A stretch of 64,000 nt of DNA from Shinella zoogloeoides (GTDB lineage Bacteria > Pseudomonadota > Alphaproteobacteria > Rhizobiales > Rhizobiaceae). Position numbers and translations under genes: made by a program. Below the pieces are notes generated by a model. It did no database searches and had not been told where the DNA came from. It worked only from the letters and a program-made list of their open reading frames with translations. How positions within the stretch are numbered: the stretch's first letter is position 1; each line of letters starts with the position of its first letter. Of the stretch, positions 13,200 through 23,731 are shown piece after piece. Location of the stretch: positions 372,001-436,000 of the forward strand of contig NZ_QNUJ01000004.1 in the NCBI RefSeq assembly GCF_003574625.1. The letters are read 5' to 3'.

Positions 13200-13697
13200 A
13201 TGCGAATGGGTCGATTTCTTGGCATGCTGGCATTGGGACTGCTGGGATCGGCAGGCCTTTGCATCGCGGATGAAATGCCCGCTTTCTGGGCGAAGTCGAT
13301 GACGAACGATCCGGCGACCAATTCCTATCTCGCCCGGACCTCCAAGCCCCTGCCGGACCATGACGCCGAGACGATGCGGGTCGTCACGCTCGTGAAAGTG
13401 CTCGGAAAGGAATGCCGGGGCGCTTCGGTCAACAAGAAGGCGTTGAAGGCCTTCATGAAGAGCGCGAACTACGCCGGTATCAAAGGGAAATCCTACGATA
13501 ACGCGGTCTTTCTCACGCAGCACAGCCTGAAATATTTCGACTACCGGATGCTCGCGCATCTGTGCGCGGGGAGCGACTATCTTTTCGGCCCACAGGGGCA
13601 CCTTGCCGCCGGTTTGATCAAGACGGGCAAGGGAAAACCCCGCGCCAGCTATGATCCGAGGAATCCCTATCTGCGCATTCAGGTCGGCAAGTCGTAG
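13200..13697 (+). CDS. Secreted hypothetical protein, 165 aa
   Basis: It has a signal peptide (RMGRFLGMLALGLLGSAGL, then CIADE) and a mature domain with two cysteines (GKECRGAS and AHLCAGSD) that may form a disulfide. No family recognised. GGGAGGGAAAGTGA precedes the ATG. This is the first gene with ordinary chromosomal codon use after the phage-derived region. Confidence 0.6.
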   Translation: MRMGRFLGMLALGLLGSAGLCIADEMPAFWAKSMTNDPATNSYLARTSKPLPDHDAETMRVVTLVKVLGKECRGASVNKKALKAFMKSANYAGIKGKSYDNAVFLTQHSLKYFDYRMLAHLCAGSDYLFGPQGHLAAGLIKTGKGKPRASYDPRNPYLRIQVGKS

Positions 13698-13715
13698 CGG
13701 CGCTCCGTTCGGGGA

Positions 13716-14867
13716 CTATGGCCCTGCCGGCGCTTCCTTGAGTTCGCAGGCGGCGGTGCCGATCGTCATCGTGTTGCCGCGCCAGTCGATGTTTCCGCCG
13801 AGCCAGGCGCGCAGCCAGATGGCGGGCATCATCATGTCGCGCAGCATCATCGCGGGTAGCGACCAGAGCGAGAGGCGCCAGCCCTTGGCGAGCGCGAGAC
13901 CGGCTTCCGGCAGGTAGATGCCGGCGAGCACCAGCAGAAGGGCGGGCGTCAGCGGGGTTCCGGCAAGGAGGGCGGCGGCGAGTGCGAGAAGGAGCGGCGG
14001 CAGGATGCCGAGCAGGATCTCCGGCGCGAAGAAGCCGGGGAAGGTGACACGGCGAAGGCGCGACCAGCGGCTCTGTCGCGACCAGATCTCGCGGCCGGTG
14101 CGGCGCCCCAGCGGCTGCTCGAAGGGCGAGGAGACGAGGTGCACCTTGAAACCGAGCCGGTTCACCAGCTTCGTCGAGGCGGCATCTTCGGCGATCTCGG
14201 CATTCAGCGCGTGGATGCCGCCGTTCTCGTCCAGCATCGGCTTGTACCAGAGCATGCTTTTTCCCTGGGCGAAGCCGAAGCCGAGCGCCTCGCCGGCATA
14301 TTGCCAGCGCGCCTGCTGGGTGTTGAGGAACATGCATTCCACCTCGGCCCAGAAGCCGTCCGGGCGCGAGCCGAGCGGCGTCGAGCAGACGACGCCCGTG
14401 TCGCCGCGCCAGGCGGCCATGAGGTGCTGGATATAGTCCGGCGGCATCAGCACGTTCGAATCGGCAAGGATGACCCAGTCGTGACGCGCGGCCTGCCAGC
14501 CCTTGACGCAATTGTTGAGCTTGGGATTGGCGCCGATGCGGTCGTCGCCGACGAGGATGCGGGCCTCGACATGCGGGTGGGCGGCTGCCGTCCGTTCGAT
14601 TTCCGGCACGATCGGATCGTTGCCGTGGGCGACGCAGAAGAGAAGCTCGTATTTCGGCCAGGTGAGGCGGAAGGCGCGGTCCAGCGTCTCCGCCGAGAAA
14701 TTCTCGATGCCGCGCACGGGAACGACGATGGAGACCGGCGGTTTCTTGCGAACCTCGGGCGGCGGCGCGCCGGCCGGGTCAAGCCGTCTTCCGGCGACGA
14801 GGATGCTCGCAAGGTTGGTCGCAACGAGGGCGCCCGAGGCAAGGGCGAGGGCCTGAGCCATGTCCAT
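13716..14867 (-). CDS. Ceramide glucosyltransferase-like family 21 glycosyltransferase
   Basis: The GT-A catalytic domain starts after one N-terminal membrane helix: PVSIVVPVRGIENFS, then WVILADSNVLMP (metal-binding aspartate) and IAEDAASTKLV. RQSRWSRLRR near residue 270 fits the (Q/R)xxRW motif of ceramide glucosyltransferases. Several C-terminal membrane helices follow. At 383 aa the length fits. Some Rhizobiaceae make glucosylated ceramides or diacylglycerols; the exact acceptor cannot be read. It ends 18 bases from the opposite gene's stop. Confidence 0.8.
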   Translation of the reverse strand: MDMAQALALASGALVATNLASILVAGRRLDPAGAPPPEVRKKPPVSIVVPVRGIENFSAETLDRAFRLTWPKYELLFCVAHGNDPIVPEIERTAAAHPHVEARILVGDDRIGANPKLNNCVKGWQAARHDWVILADSNVLMPPDYIQHLMAAWRGDTGVVCSTPLGSRPDGFWAEVECMFLNTQQARWQYAGEALGFGFAQGKSMLWYKPMLDENGGIHALNAEIAEDAASTKLVNRLGFKVHLVSSPFEQPLGRRTGREIWSRQSRWSRLRRVTFPGFFAPEILLGILPPLLLALAAALLAGTPLTPALLLVLAGIYLPEAGLALAKGWRLSLWSLPAMMLRDMMMPAIWLRAWLGGNIDWRGNTMTIGTAACELKEAPAGP

Positions 14868-14980
14868 TCACGCAAACTCCGATGGGCGCCGGCCCTCAAC
14901 GGGCGGCTGCCGGGGTGCATTCACGCGGGAAGAGACAGCACTGTCACATGACAGGGGAATGACGGGGCGTCCGGCCCCGT

Positions 14981-16384
14981 CTATTCCGGCGGCAGGCGGT
15001 TGCGCACGACGGTCACCGTGCAGGGCGCATGGGCGGCGACGCCGCCGGAAACGCTGCCGAGCATGGAGCGCATGGCCGATTCGGCGCGCGCGCCCATGAC
15101 GATATGGTCGACATAGTTTTCGCGGGCATATTCCAGGATGGCGTCGGCGGGCGAGACGGCCTCCAGCACATGGAAGGTGATTCCCCCTCCGGGGGCCGGC
15201 AGGTCGGTCGACCAGTTGCGAAGCTGCACGAGGCGCAGGACATGCTTGTTACGGCCTTCCTCGTCCAGCGAGGTGTCTATGGCGATGCGGTTGATCTTCA
15301 GCACGTTGATGAAGGCGATGCGGGCATCCGGCGTGTTCTCGATGATGCGGGCGACGGTCTTGCGGATGGCGTCGGCAAGGTCCGGTGTCTCGCCTGCAAG
15401 GTCGATGGCGACGGCGACGATGGGGGCACCCGCAAGCTGGGCTTCCGCCGTCCGGGGCCTCGCGGCCTCGATGGGCACGGGATTGAAGCGGCGGCGCAGC
15501 ACCATGCCGAGCGGGTCGCGCTTCATCTTCTCCGCCCGCGCCGTCAGCTTGACGGAAGAAAGATCCTGAAGGTCGAGGGCGAGCTGGGCGGCGCTCGGAT
15601 AGCGCCAGGCGGGGTTCACCTCCAGGCATCGCAGGATGATTTCCTGCAAGGCGGGCGGGATCGCGGCGTTGCGGACGCGCGGCGGCAGCGGATCGCGCCA
15701 GAGCCGGCGCTTCAGGCCTTTCAGTCGCTGCGGATCGCCGAAGGGGCGCTCGCCGGTCGCGAAGAAATAGAGCATGACGCCAAGCGCGAAGAGATCGCTG
15801 CGGAAATCGCTGCGCGTGCCGAGCACCTGTTCGGGCGCCATGTAGGGCGCGGTGCCGTAGGGCAGGCGGAACTGTTCGTCCATGAGGTCCGGCAGGTGGA
15901 TATGGCGGGCGAGGCCGTAGTCGATCAGCACGGCCTCGCCGGTCTCGCGGAACATGACGTTGGAGGGTTTCAGGTCAAGATGGACGACATGCTGGCGATG
16001 CAGCGAATCGAGCGCCACCGCCACCTTGGCGCCGATGGCGGCCACCTCTTCCGGCGGCAGCGGCAGGCGCTCGAGCAGCGGATAGAGCGAGGTGCCGGGC
16101 AGGCGCTCCATGACGATATAGGGGAGCGTCGCGAAATCGCCGTTTGCGACGAAGCGCGGCACATGCGGGCCGGAAAGGCGCGGCAGGATCATCTGCTCCA
16201 TCTCGAAGCCGACGATCGCTGCCGGATCGTCGCCCTCGCCGATGACCGGCACCTTCATCAGGATCGGGAAGTCGATATCCGGCCGACTGACCTTCCAGAT
16301 GCGCGCCATGCCGCCATTGTGGGCGATATCCTCGATGACGAAGCCGTCGATCACGTCGCCGGGTTTCAGCCTCGCCTTGACCAT
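14981..16384 (-). CDS. Serine/threonine protein kinase fused to a universal-stress-protein domain
   Basis: Residues about 10-285 form a Hanks-type kinase: ATP-site Lys44 (ILMKVP), catalytic loop HLDLKPSN (135-142), DYG at 155-157 in place of DFG, and APE near 182. From about 325 to the end lies a UspA fold (IVAVAIDLAGETPDLADAIR and, at the end, VDHIVMGARAESAMRSMLGS followed by CTVTVV). No membrane helix, so it is cytoplasmic. The ATG directly follows the stop of the phosphoesterase gene, so the two are one operon, possibly a writer with a partner phosphatase. Confidence 0.85.
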   Translation of the reverse strand: MVKARLKPGDVIDGFVIEDIAHNGGMARIWKVSRPDIDFPILMKVPVIGEGDDPAAIVGFEMEQMILPRLSGPHVPRFVANGDFATLPYIVMERLPGTSLYPLLERLPLPPEEVAAIGAKVAVALDSLHRQHVVHLDLKPSNVMFRETGEAVLIDYGLARHIHLPDLMDEQFRLPYGTAPYMAPEQVLGTRSDFRSDLFALGVMLYFFATGERPFGDPQRLKGLKRRLWRDPLPPRVRNAAIPPALQEIILRCLEVNPAWRYPSAAQLALDLQDLSSVKLTARAEKMKRDPLGMVLRRRFNPVPIEAARPRTAEAQLAGAPIVAVAIDLAGETPDLADAIRKTVARIIENTPDARIAFINVLKINRIAIDTSLDEEGRNKHVLRLVQLRNWSTDLPAPGGGITFHVLEAVSPADAILEYARENYVDHIVMGARAESAMRSMLGSVSGGVAAHAPCTVTVVRNRLPPE

Positions 16385-17125
16385 CTAGCGTCCCCGCAGC
16401 AGGCGGTCGGCGAGCGAGGCCGGAAGGCCCGCCGCGCGGATATTGCCGGCCGCCTTCTCCACGTCGTAGGCGGCGCGCATGAAGCGGAGTTCCGCGCTCT
16501 CGGTATCGTAGAGCGCGAAGGCCGCGGCCGGGTTGCCGTCGCGCGGCTGGCCGACCGAGCCCATGACGGCAAGCCAGCGACGCTGCGGCAGGAGCGGCAC
16601 CGGCGTCGCGGCGACCGGGGCAAAATGCGTGATCTTGCCGCCCGGCGCGGTGCAGTAGAGCGCCGGCTTGTGCACATGGCCGCAGAAGCTGACGCGCGCC
16701 TCGCAGGCGGCGAGATGCTGGCCGGCATCGCTGGCGTCGAGCACATAGTTCCAGTCGGCCGGCGCGCTGGCATCGGCATGGACGAAGAGACAGTCGCCCT
16801 CGCGTGCCTTGAAGGGCAGGGCGGCGAGAAAGGCGCGGGTGGCGCCGCCAAGCTGGCGGCGCGTCCATTCGAGCGCCAGCGTCGCCGTAGCATTCATCGA
16901 GACGGAAGGATTGCCGACCGCGTCGTCGTGGTTGCCGCGCAGCACGATGGCGCCGCCCGCGGCAAGCCACATCGCCTGTTCCGCGCACCATTCGGGATCC
17001 GCGCCATAGCCGACGATATCGCCGAGCAGCACGAAGCGCTCCGCCCCGGCCGCTTCCGCGGCCGCCAGCACGGCCTCGAAGGCCTCGCGGTTGGCGTGGA
17101 TATCGGAAAGGATAGCGAGCAGCAT
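16385..17125 (-). CDS. Metallophosphoesterase (YfcE/DevT-like)
   Basis: 246 aa. The start is placed at MLLAILSDIHANREAF, where DxH (SDIH) is metal motif 1. It is followed by LLGDIVGYGADP (GD), LRGNHDDAV (GNHD) and GHVHKP (GHxH), so the dinuclear metal site is complete. The family acts on phosphoproteins or cyclic nucleotides. Immediate junction to the kinase-Usp gene (stop then ATG) suggests the two act on the same signal; this is inference. Confidence 0.88.
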   Translation of the reverse strand: MLLAILSDIHANREAFEAVLAAAEAAGAERFVLLGDIVGYGADPEWCAEQAMWLAAGGAIVLRGNHDDAVGNPSVSMNATATLALEWTRRQLGGATRAFLAALPFKAREGDCLFVHADASAPADWNYVLDASDAGQHLAACEARVSFCGHVHKPALYCTAPGGKITHFAPVAATPVPLLPQRRWLAVMGSVGQPRDGNPAAAFALYDTESAELRFMRAAYDVEKAAGNIRAAGLPASLADRLLRGR

Positions 17126-17225
17126 GGCGATCCGGTCTTTCAAGGTCGATGACGAGCATAACGCGCCTTGCCGGCCGCAACCATTCGACGGAAGGGGAAT
17201 ATCGCCCGCGCGGACTGGCGTTTCG

Positions 17226-18467
17226 TCAGGAATCGCGGGCGCGGAAGGCGAAAAGATCGGCATCCGCATCGCCATGGCCGGCAATATCGGCGGCGACGAT
17301 CTCGGCCGCGATCTGGCTGAAGGTGATGCCGTTGCCGCCGAAACCCATCACGGCGAAGACGTTCGGCAGGCCGGGAACGCGGCCGATGAGCGGCAGGCCG
17401 GTGCGGGTGGTGCCGAAGGGGGCGGCCCAGACATGGGCCGGCTGCGGCAGGGAAAGGCCGAGCAGGGCCTCGACCTTGCGGTGGATCGTCTTCGCCTTCT
17501 GCCGAAGCTTTTGCGGCGAGGCATAGGCGTCCTCGCTCTCCTCGTCCTCGCCGCCCGCGATCAGTCGGCCGTCGCGGGAGCTGCGCAGGTAGAGATAAGG
17601 ATCGGCGCCCTCCCAGACGATGCAGTCCTTCAGCCAGTCCGGCAGCGCCGTGCCGGGCGGCGTCGAGAGCGCCCAGGTGGAGACGATGGCGTGATCCCGG
17701 TCGGCGACCGCTTCGAGGAATTCGTAACCGGAGCAGAAGACGGCGTGCCGCGCCGAGAGGATCCTGCCTTCTTCCGTGGCGAGGAACACGCCGTCCGCTG
17801 TGGCGCGCATGTCGGTGATCTCCAGCGGGCTGACGATCTCCACGCCGCGCGCGGCGGCGGCCCGCAGGATGCCGGCCGCCATCTGCGCCGGATTGGCGGA
17901 GGCCGAGATGTCGCTGAGAAGCGCGCCGGTGCGCTGGATGGAGAAGCGCTCGGCGAGGGTGGCGGCATCGAGGAAGTCCGCCGCGATGCCTGCCGCGTTG
18001 CGGGCGTCCAGTTCGTTTTGCAAGGCCCGCCGGCCATAGGCATCGCCGGCAAGGAAGAGTGTCTTCTCGCGCTCGAAGCCGCAGGATATGCCGGTATCCG
18101 CGACGATCCGCGTCAACTGTTCCACGGCGCGGGCGGAGCGCTGCCAGGCGCGCCGGGCCTTTTCCTCGCCGATCATGCCGGCGAGCCTGTGCAGGGGAAC
18201 GTCGATTTCGTGCTGGATCATCGCCGTGCTGGCGAGCGTGCTGCCATGGACGGGCTGCCGGCGGTCGACGACGAGCACGGACCGCTTGCCGTCGGCGAGC
18301 GCATGGGCTGCGAGGGCGCCCGAAATGCCGGCGCCGACGACGATGCAGTCGTAGTCCGTCCGCGACGGCCTGCCGCGCACGCGCAGGGTAATGCGCGGCG
18401 AGTCGGCCCAGAGGGGATGGGATTCATGCAGGTCGCGCTGGCGCGTGATGTCGCGGGATTTCGGAAT
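17226..18467 (-). CDS. FAD-dependent oxidoreductase of the D-amino-acid oxidase (DAO) type
   Basis: An FAD-binding Rossmann motif DYDCIVVGAGISGALAAHAL starts near residue 36 and the C-terminal PLIGRVPGLPNVFAVMGFGG is the usual DAO end. The substrate is unknown. The start is unclear: the best ribosome site, GGAGGGGCACC, stands before an ATT codon at 18467, and homologous-looking sequence begins there (IPKSRDITRQRDLHESHPLW). TTG at 18497 and GTG at 18380 are alternatives; the next in-frame ATG is too far inside. It is divergent from the glyoxalase-like gene. Confidence 0.8.
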   Translation of the reverse strand: MPKSRDITRQRDLHESHPLWADSPRITLRVRGRPSRTDYDCIVVGAGISGALAAHALADGKRSVLVVDRRQPVHGSTLASTAMIQHEIDVPLHRLAGMIGEEKARRAWQRSARAVEQLTRIVADTGISCGFEREKTLFLAGDAYGRRALQNELDARNAAGIAADFLDAATLAERFSIQRTGALLSDISASANPAQMAAGILRAAAARGVEIVSPLEITDMRATADGVFLATEEGRILSARHAVFCSGYEFLEAVADRDHAIVSTWALSTPPGTALPDWLKDCIVWEGADPYLYLRSSRDGRLIAGGEDEESEDAYASPQKLRQKAKTIHRKVEALLGLSLPQPAHVWAAPFGTTRTGLPLIGRVPGLPNVFAVMGFGGNGITFSQIAAEIVAADIAGHGDADADLFAFRARDS

Positions 18468-18610
18468 GGTGCCCCTCCATGCGAAAAGTCTTCCCAAACG
18501 GGCAAGGGGCGGAAAAGTTCCGGCCGGCCGCGGCGCAGGGCGCTGGTGCTTGCATTGCGGGCCGAAAGCATGCAAAGCACGGGGCGCCTGAAACACGACC
18601 GGATTTTGCC

Positions 18611-19504
18611 ATGACCGTGAGTTCGAGAACGCCCCGCCCGATCGACCATCTGGTGCTGCCGGTGTCCGAGCTTGGAATTGCCCGCGAGCGCCTGACGCAG
18701 CTCGGCTTCACCGTCGCCAAGGACGCGCGCCATCCGTTCGGCACGGAAAACTGTTGCGTCTTCCTTTCCGACGGCAGCTATCTGGAGCCGCTCGGCATCG
18801 CCAACCGCGAGGAATGCGAGGAAGCGGCGCGCAGCGGCAATACGTTCATCGCCCGCGACCAGGCGTTCCGCTTCCGCCGCGGGCAGGAGGGCTTTTCCGG
18901 CATCGCCATGGCGACAGGCGACGCTTGGGACGATGACCGGCGCTACCGGTCGGCGGGGATTTCCGGCGGCGAGATCCTGGAATTTTCCCGTGACATGCTG
19001 CTGCCGGACGGCACGTCCGCGACCGGCAGCTTCCGCCTTGCCTTCGCCGCCGACCTGCGCAGCCCCGATTTCTTCTTCTTCGCCTCCCAGCGCATCCTGC
19101 CGCTGCCCTCCGACCGCAAGGCGCTGGAAACGCACGGCAACGGCGTCGTGGCGCTCGCCGAGGTCGTGCTCTCCGAACAGAACCCGACGGACTTCCAGTA
19201 TCTCGTGCAGGAAGCCGCCGACGAGCGCGAGATCGAGGCCATGTCCTTCGGCATGTCGGTCGAGACGCCGCGCGGCCGCATCACCGTGCTGAACGATGCC
19301 GGCCTCGAAGGCTTCTACGGCATTGCGCCGGTCGCCGGCGCGGACCGTGGCCTCAAGGGGCAGGCGGTCGTCTTCAGGGTTTCCAGCCTGTCCGATTGTC
19401 GCCGCCTGCTGGCGCAGCGCGGCGTCGCCTTCCGCGAGCGGGACAACCGCCTTCTGGTGCCGCCGGCACCGGGTCAGGGCGTCCTCTTCGTCTTTGGAGA
19501 ATGA
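18611..19504 (+). CDS. VOC/glyoxalase-like domain protein
   Basis: 297 aa. [20 protein letters not shown] is the start of a VOC module with a metal-ligand His. [17 protein letters not shown] follows and a second module begins around residue 150. This fits the Glyoxalase_3 type, whose reactions are mostly unassigned. The stop overlaps the leader of kdsA (ATGAGATG), so the two are probably co-transcribed. Confidence 0.75.
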   Translation: MTVSSRTPRPIDHLVLPVSELGIARERLTQLGFTVAKDARHPFGTENCCVFLSDGSYLEPLGIANREECEEAARSGNTFIARDQAFRFRRGQEGFSGIAMATGDAWDDDRRYRSAGISGGEILEFSRDMLLPDGTSATGSFRLAFAADLRSPDFFFFASQRILPLPSDRKALETHGNGVVALAEVVLSEQNPTDFQYLVQEAADEREIEAMSFGMSVETPRGRITVLNDAGLEGFYGIAPVAGADRGLKGQAVVFRVSSLSDCRRLLAQRGVAFRERDNRLLVPPAPGQGVLFVFGE

Positions 19505-19505
19505 G

Positions 19506-20345
19506 ATGAAAACCAATTCCACCGTCATCGTCGGCGAAGGCACCAGGAAGGTCACCTTCGCCCAGGACAAGCGCTTCTCGCTGATCGCCGGCCCCTGCCA
19601 GATGGAAAGCCGCGACCACGCCTACATGATCGCCGGCACGCTCGTCGAGCTTTGCGACAAGCTCGGCATCGGCCTTGTCTACAAGTCGTCCTTCGACAAG
19701 GCGAACCGCACCTCGCTCTCCGGCAAGCGCGGCATCGGGCTTGACAAGGCGATGGAGATCTTCGCCGACCTCAAGAAGGATTTCGGCTTCCCGGTCCTGA
19801 CCGATATCCACACGGAAGAGCAATGCGCCGTCGTCGCCGAGACGGTCGATATCCTTCAGATCCCCGCCTTCCTGTCGCGCCAGACGGACCTTCTCGTCGC
19901 CGCCGCCAGGACCGGCCGCACGATCAACGTCAAGAAGGGCCAGTTCCTTGCGCCTTGGGACATGAAGAACGTGCTGGCGAAATTCACCGAGAGCGGCAAT
20001 CCGAATGTGCTGCTCTGCGAGCGCGGCGCGTCCTTCGGCTATAACACGCTGGTTTCCGACATGCGCTCGCTGCCGATCATGGCCGCCCTCGGCGCGCCGG
20101 TCGTCTTCGACGCCACCCATTCGGTGCAGCAGCCGGGCGGGCAGGGCGGTTCGACCGGCGGCCAGCGCGAATTCGTCGAGACGCTGGCGCGCGCCGCCGT
20201 CGCCGTCGGCATTGCCGGCCTCTTCGTCGAGACCCACGAGGACCCGGACAATGCGCCTTCCGACGGGCCGAACATGGTGCACCTCAAGGACATGCCGCGG
20301 CTGCTGGAAAAGCTGCTCGCCTTCGACGCCATCGCCAAGGCCTGA
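19506..20345 (+). CDS. kdsA: 3-deoxy-D-manno-octulosonate-8-phosphate synthase
   Basis: 279 aa, the normal length. It condenses arabinose 5-phosphate and phosphoenolpyruvate to KDO-8-phosphate for lipopolysaccharide. Motifs visible: [50 protein letters not shown] and [12 protein letters not shown]. It takes phosphoenolpyruvate, the product of the next gene, eno. A terminator follows within 10 bases of the stop. Confidence 0.97.
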   Translation: MKTNSTVIVGEGTRKVTFAQDKRFSLIAGPCQMESRDHAYMIAGTLVELCDKLGIGLVYKSSFDKANRTSLSGKRGIGLDKAMEIFADLKKDFGFPVLTDIHTEEQCAVVAETVDILQIPAFLSRQTDLLVAAARTGRTINVKKGQFLAPWDMKNVLAKFTESGNPNVLLCERGASFGYNTLVSDMRSLPIMAALGAPVVFDATHSVQQPGGQGGSTGGQREFVETLARAAVAVGIAGLFVETHEDPDNAPSDGPNMVHLKDMPRLLEKLLAFDAIAKA

Positions 20346-20351
20346 GATTTC

Positions 20352-20386
20352 AAACGGATGACACGAAGAGGTGCCATCCGTTTTTC
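20352..20386 (+). terminator. Terminator after kdsA
   Basis: AAACGGATG (20352-20360) pairs with CATCCGTTT (20375-20383) and a run of T follows. Confidence 0.75.
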
Positions 20387-20419
20387 GGCGCCATCGTGCC
20401 ATTGTAATTTCCGAATGGT

Positions 20420-21747
<1,328 letters not shown>

Positions 21748-21775
21748 TCGGAAAAACAGTTTATCCGAAATGATG

Positions 21776-21809
21776 AAACCCGCGTCGCGAGACGCGGGTT
21801 TTGTTTTTT
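21776..21809 (+). terminator. Terminator after eno
   Basis: AAACCCGCGTC at 21776-21786 pairs perfectly with GACGCGGGTTT at 21791-21801 over a GCGA loop, followed by a T-rich tail. Confidence 0.9.
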
Positions 21810-22208
21810 AAGGGTCGGGGAGGCGTGCGGTTTTCTCCCTGGTCAGCCTTCTTTCTTTGACCTGTCCGGCTGTGGCGTGTGGCATTGTCCTTGGGGCGAT
21901 CCCCGAGAATGACGGCGGCAAAGGGCGAGGCTGCGGCGAGGGATTGAGCCCCCAGTCCATCAGTCGATGTATGGTGGAGCGTCGGGTGGTGCGGCATGGC
22001 GTGCCGCTGCTTCAGCCGGCGGTTTCTCTTCTGTCGTCATCCCCGGGCTCGGCCGGGGATCACACCACACCCAACCACGCTTCATTATGGCGCCACGAGG
22101 GAGCGCGCACCCGTCACATGCTTCCCTGCCGCCGCGCCCGTCATGGTCAATGATCGGTTAACCCCTTGGTGCTAGTGTACAATCCGTACTGCGTATCGGG
22201 GCACTTGC
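21810..22208. other. Spacer between eno and ftsB with a short repeat hairpin
   Basis: No gene seen. ATCCCCGG at 22039-22046 pairs with CCGGGGAT at 22053-22060; TCATCCCCGGGCTCGGCCGG is the kind of short dispersed palindrome common between rhizobial genes. The ftsB promoter presumably lies in the last 60 bases. Confidence 0.5.
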
Positions 22209-22517
22209 ATGTGGACCAAACATCACAAGAAGCGGAAGTTCGGCCGGCTTACTCTGCCGGTAATTACGGTCGCATTCCTTTCTTATTTCGGTTACCATTC
22301 CGTCCATGGCGATCTCGGCCTCAGGGGAATGGAGGAGTTTGAGCGGCAGAGGGTGGAGCGCCAGGCGCGTCTCGACGTGCTTGTGCGCCAGCGCCAGATC
22401 CTGGAAAAAGAGGTCGCCCTGATGAGCGACGGCTCGCTCGAGCGGGACATGCTCGACGAAAAAGCGCGCTCGTACCTGAACATGTCGCGCGCCGACGAAA
22501 TCGTCATTTTCCACTGA
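22209..22517 (+). CDS. ftsB: Cell division protein FtsB / DivIC-family septum initiator
   Basis: 102 aa with a short basic cytoplasmic start, one membrane helix (LTLPVITVAFLSYFGYHSV, about residues 14-33) and a coiled coil (RQRVERQARLDVLVRQRQIL). FtsB forms the FtsQLB complex that activates septal peptidoglycan synthesis. Its place between eno and the pdh genes is the usual alphaproteobacterial one. Confidence 0.88.
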   Translation: MWTKHHKKRKFGRLTLPVITVAFLSYFGYHSVHGDLGLRGMEEFERQRVERQARLDVLVRQRQILEKEVALMSDGSLERDMLDEKARSYLNMSRADEIVIFH

Positions 22518-22523
22518 AAGTGT

Positions 22524-22548
22524 CGATTAACTGAAATCTGGTTAATCG
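22524..22548. promoter_or_regulatory. Inverted repeat between ftsB and pdhA
   Basis: CGATTAAC at 22524-22531 and GTTAATCG at 22541-22548 are perfectly inverted. It lies just after the ftsB stop and 120 bases before pdhA. No T run follows, so a terminator is less likely than a leader structure or operator. Confidence 0.4.
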
Positions 22549-22667
22549 TAAATCAGCCTTATTATTCAGAGGCTTGTTCAGAATATAAGCCATGCAATTA
22601 TGGCATTGCTGCGGCCGGATTTCTCCCCTATGGTTTTCGCCAAGAAGGCAAACATAGGGAGGAACGA

Positions 22668-23714
22668 ATGGCTCCGCGCAAAAACGCGTCCACGTCCAGC
22701 CGCAAGCCTGCGGCAAAGCCTGCGAAGAAAGATTTCCTCGGCGGCACCATCGCCGACTTCTCCAAGGAAGACGACCTCAAGGCCTATCGCGAGATGCTGC
22801 TGATCCGGCGTTTCGAGGAAAAGGCCGGCCAGCTCTACGGCATGGGCTTCATCGGCGGCTTCTGTCACCTTTATATCGGCCAGGAAGCCGTCGTCGTCGG
22901 CATGCAGCTCGCGCTGAAGGAAGGCGACCAGGTCATCACCGGCTATCGCGACCATGGCCACATGCTGGCCTGCGGCATGAGTGCGCGCGGCGTGATGGCG
23001 GAACTGACCGGACGCCGCGGCGGCCTTTCCAAGGGCAAGGGCGGCTCCATGCATATGTTCTCCAAGGAGAAGCATTTCTACGGCGGCCACGGCATCGTCG
23101 GCGCCCAGGTCTCGCTCGGCACGGGCCTCGCCTTCGCCAACCGCTACCGCGGCAACGACAATGTCTCGCTCGCCTATTTCGGTGACGGCGCGGCCAACCA
23201 GGGCCAGGTCTACGAAAGCTTCAACATGGCGGCGCTCTGGAAGCTGCCGGTGATCTACGTGATCGAGAACAACCGCTACGCCATGGGCACGGCTGTCTCG
23301 CGCGCCTCCGCCCAGACCGACTTCTCGCATCGCGGCGCTTCCTTCAACATTCCCGGCTTCCAGGTGGACGGCATGGATGTGCGCGCCGTGAAGGCCGCCG
23401 CCGACGAGGCGGTCGAGCATTGCCGCGCCGGCAAGGGCCCGGTCATCCTCGAAATGCAGACCTACCGCTATCGCGGCCACTCCATGTCCGACCCGGCGAA
23501 GTACCGCTCGAAGGACGAGGTGCAGAAGATGCGCTCGGAGCACGATCCGATCGAGCAGGTGCGCGCGCGCCTTCTCGAAAAGGGCTGGGCCAGCGAGGAC
23601 GATCTCAAGCAGATCGACAAGGACGTCCGTGACATCGTCGCCGACAGTGCCGATTTCGCGCAGTCCGATCCGGAGCCGGATGTATCCGAACTCTACACCG
23701 ACATCCTGCTGTAA
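22668..23714 (+). CDS. pdhA: Pyruvate dehydrogenase E1 component, alpha subunit
   Basis: 348 aa. It decarboxylates pyruvate with thiamine diphosphate in the pyruvate dehydrogenase complex. The cofactor motif [16 protein letters not shown] ... ENNRYAMGT spans about residues 175-215, and [15 protein letters not shown] is the phosphorylation-loop region. An alanine- and lysine-rich start (residues 1-25) precedes the domain. It begins the pdhA-pdhB-pdhC operon, with 17 bases to pdhB. Confidence 0.97.
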   Translation: MAPRKNASTSSRKPAAKPAKKDFLGGTIADFSKEDDLKAYREMLLIRRFEEKAGQLYGMGFIGGFCHLYIGQEAVVVGMQLALKEGDQVITGYRDHGHMLACGMSARGVMAELTGRRGGLSKGKGGSMHMFSKEKHFYGGHGIVGAQVSLGTGLAFANRYRGNDNVSLAYFGDGAANQGQVYESFNMAALWKLPVIYVIENNRYAMGTAVSRASAQTDFSHRGASFNIPGFQVDGMDVRAVKAAADEAVEHCRAGKGPVILEMQTYRYRGHSMSDPAKYRSKDEVQKMRSEHDPIEQVRARLLEKGWASEDDLKQIDKDVRDIVADSADFAQSDPEPDVSELYTDILL

Positions 23715-23731
23715 TCCGGGGAGGGATACCT

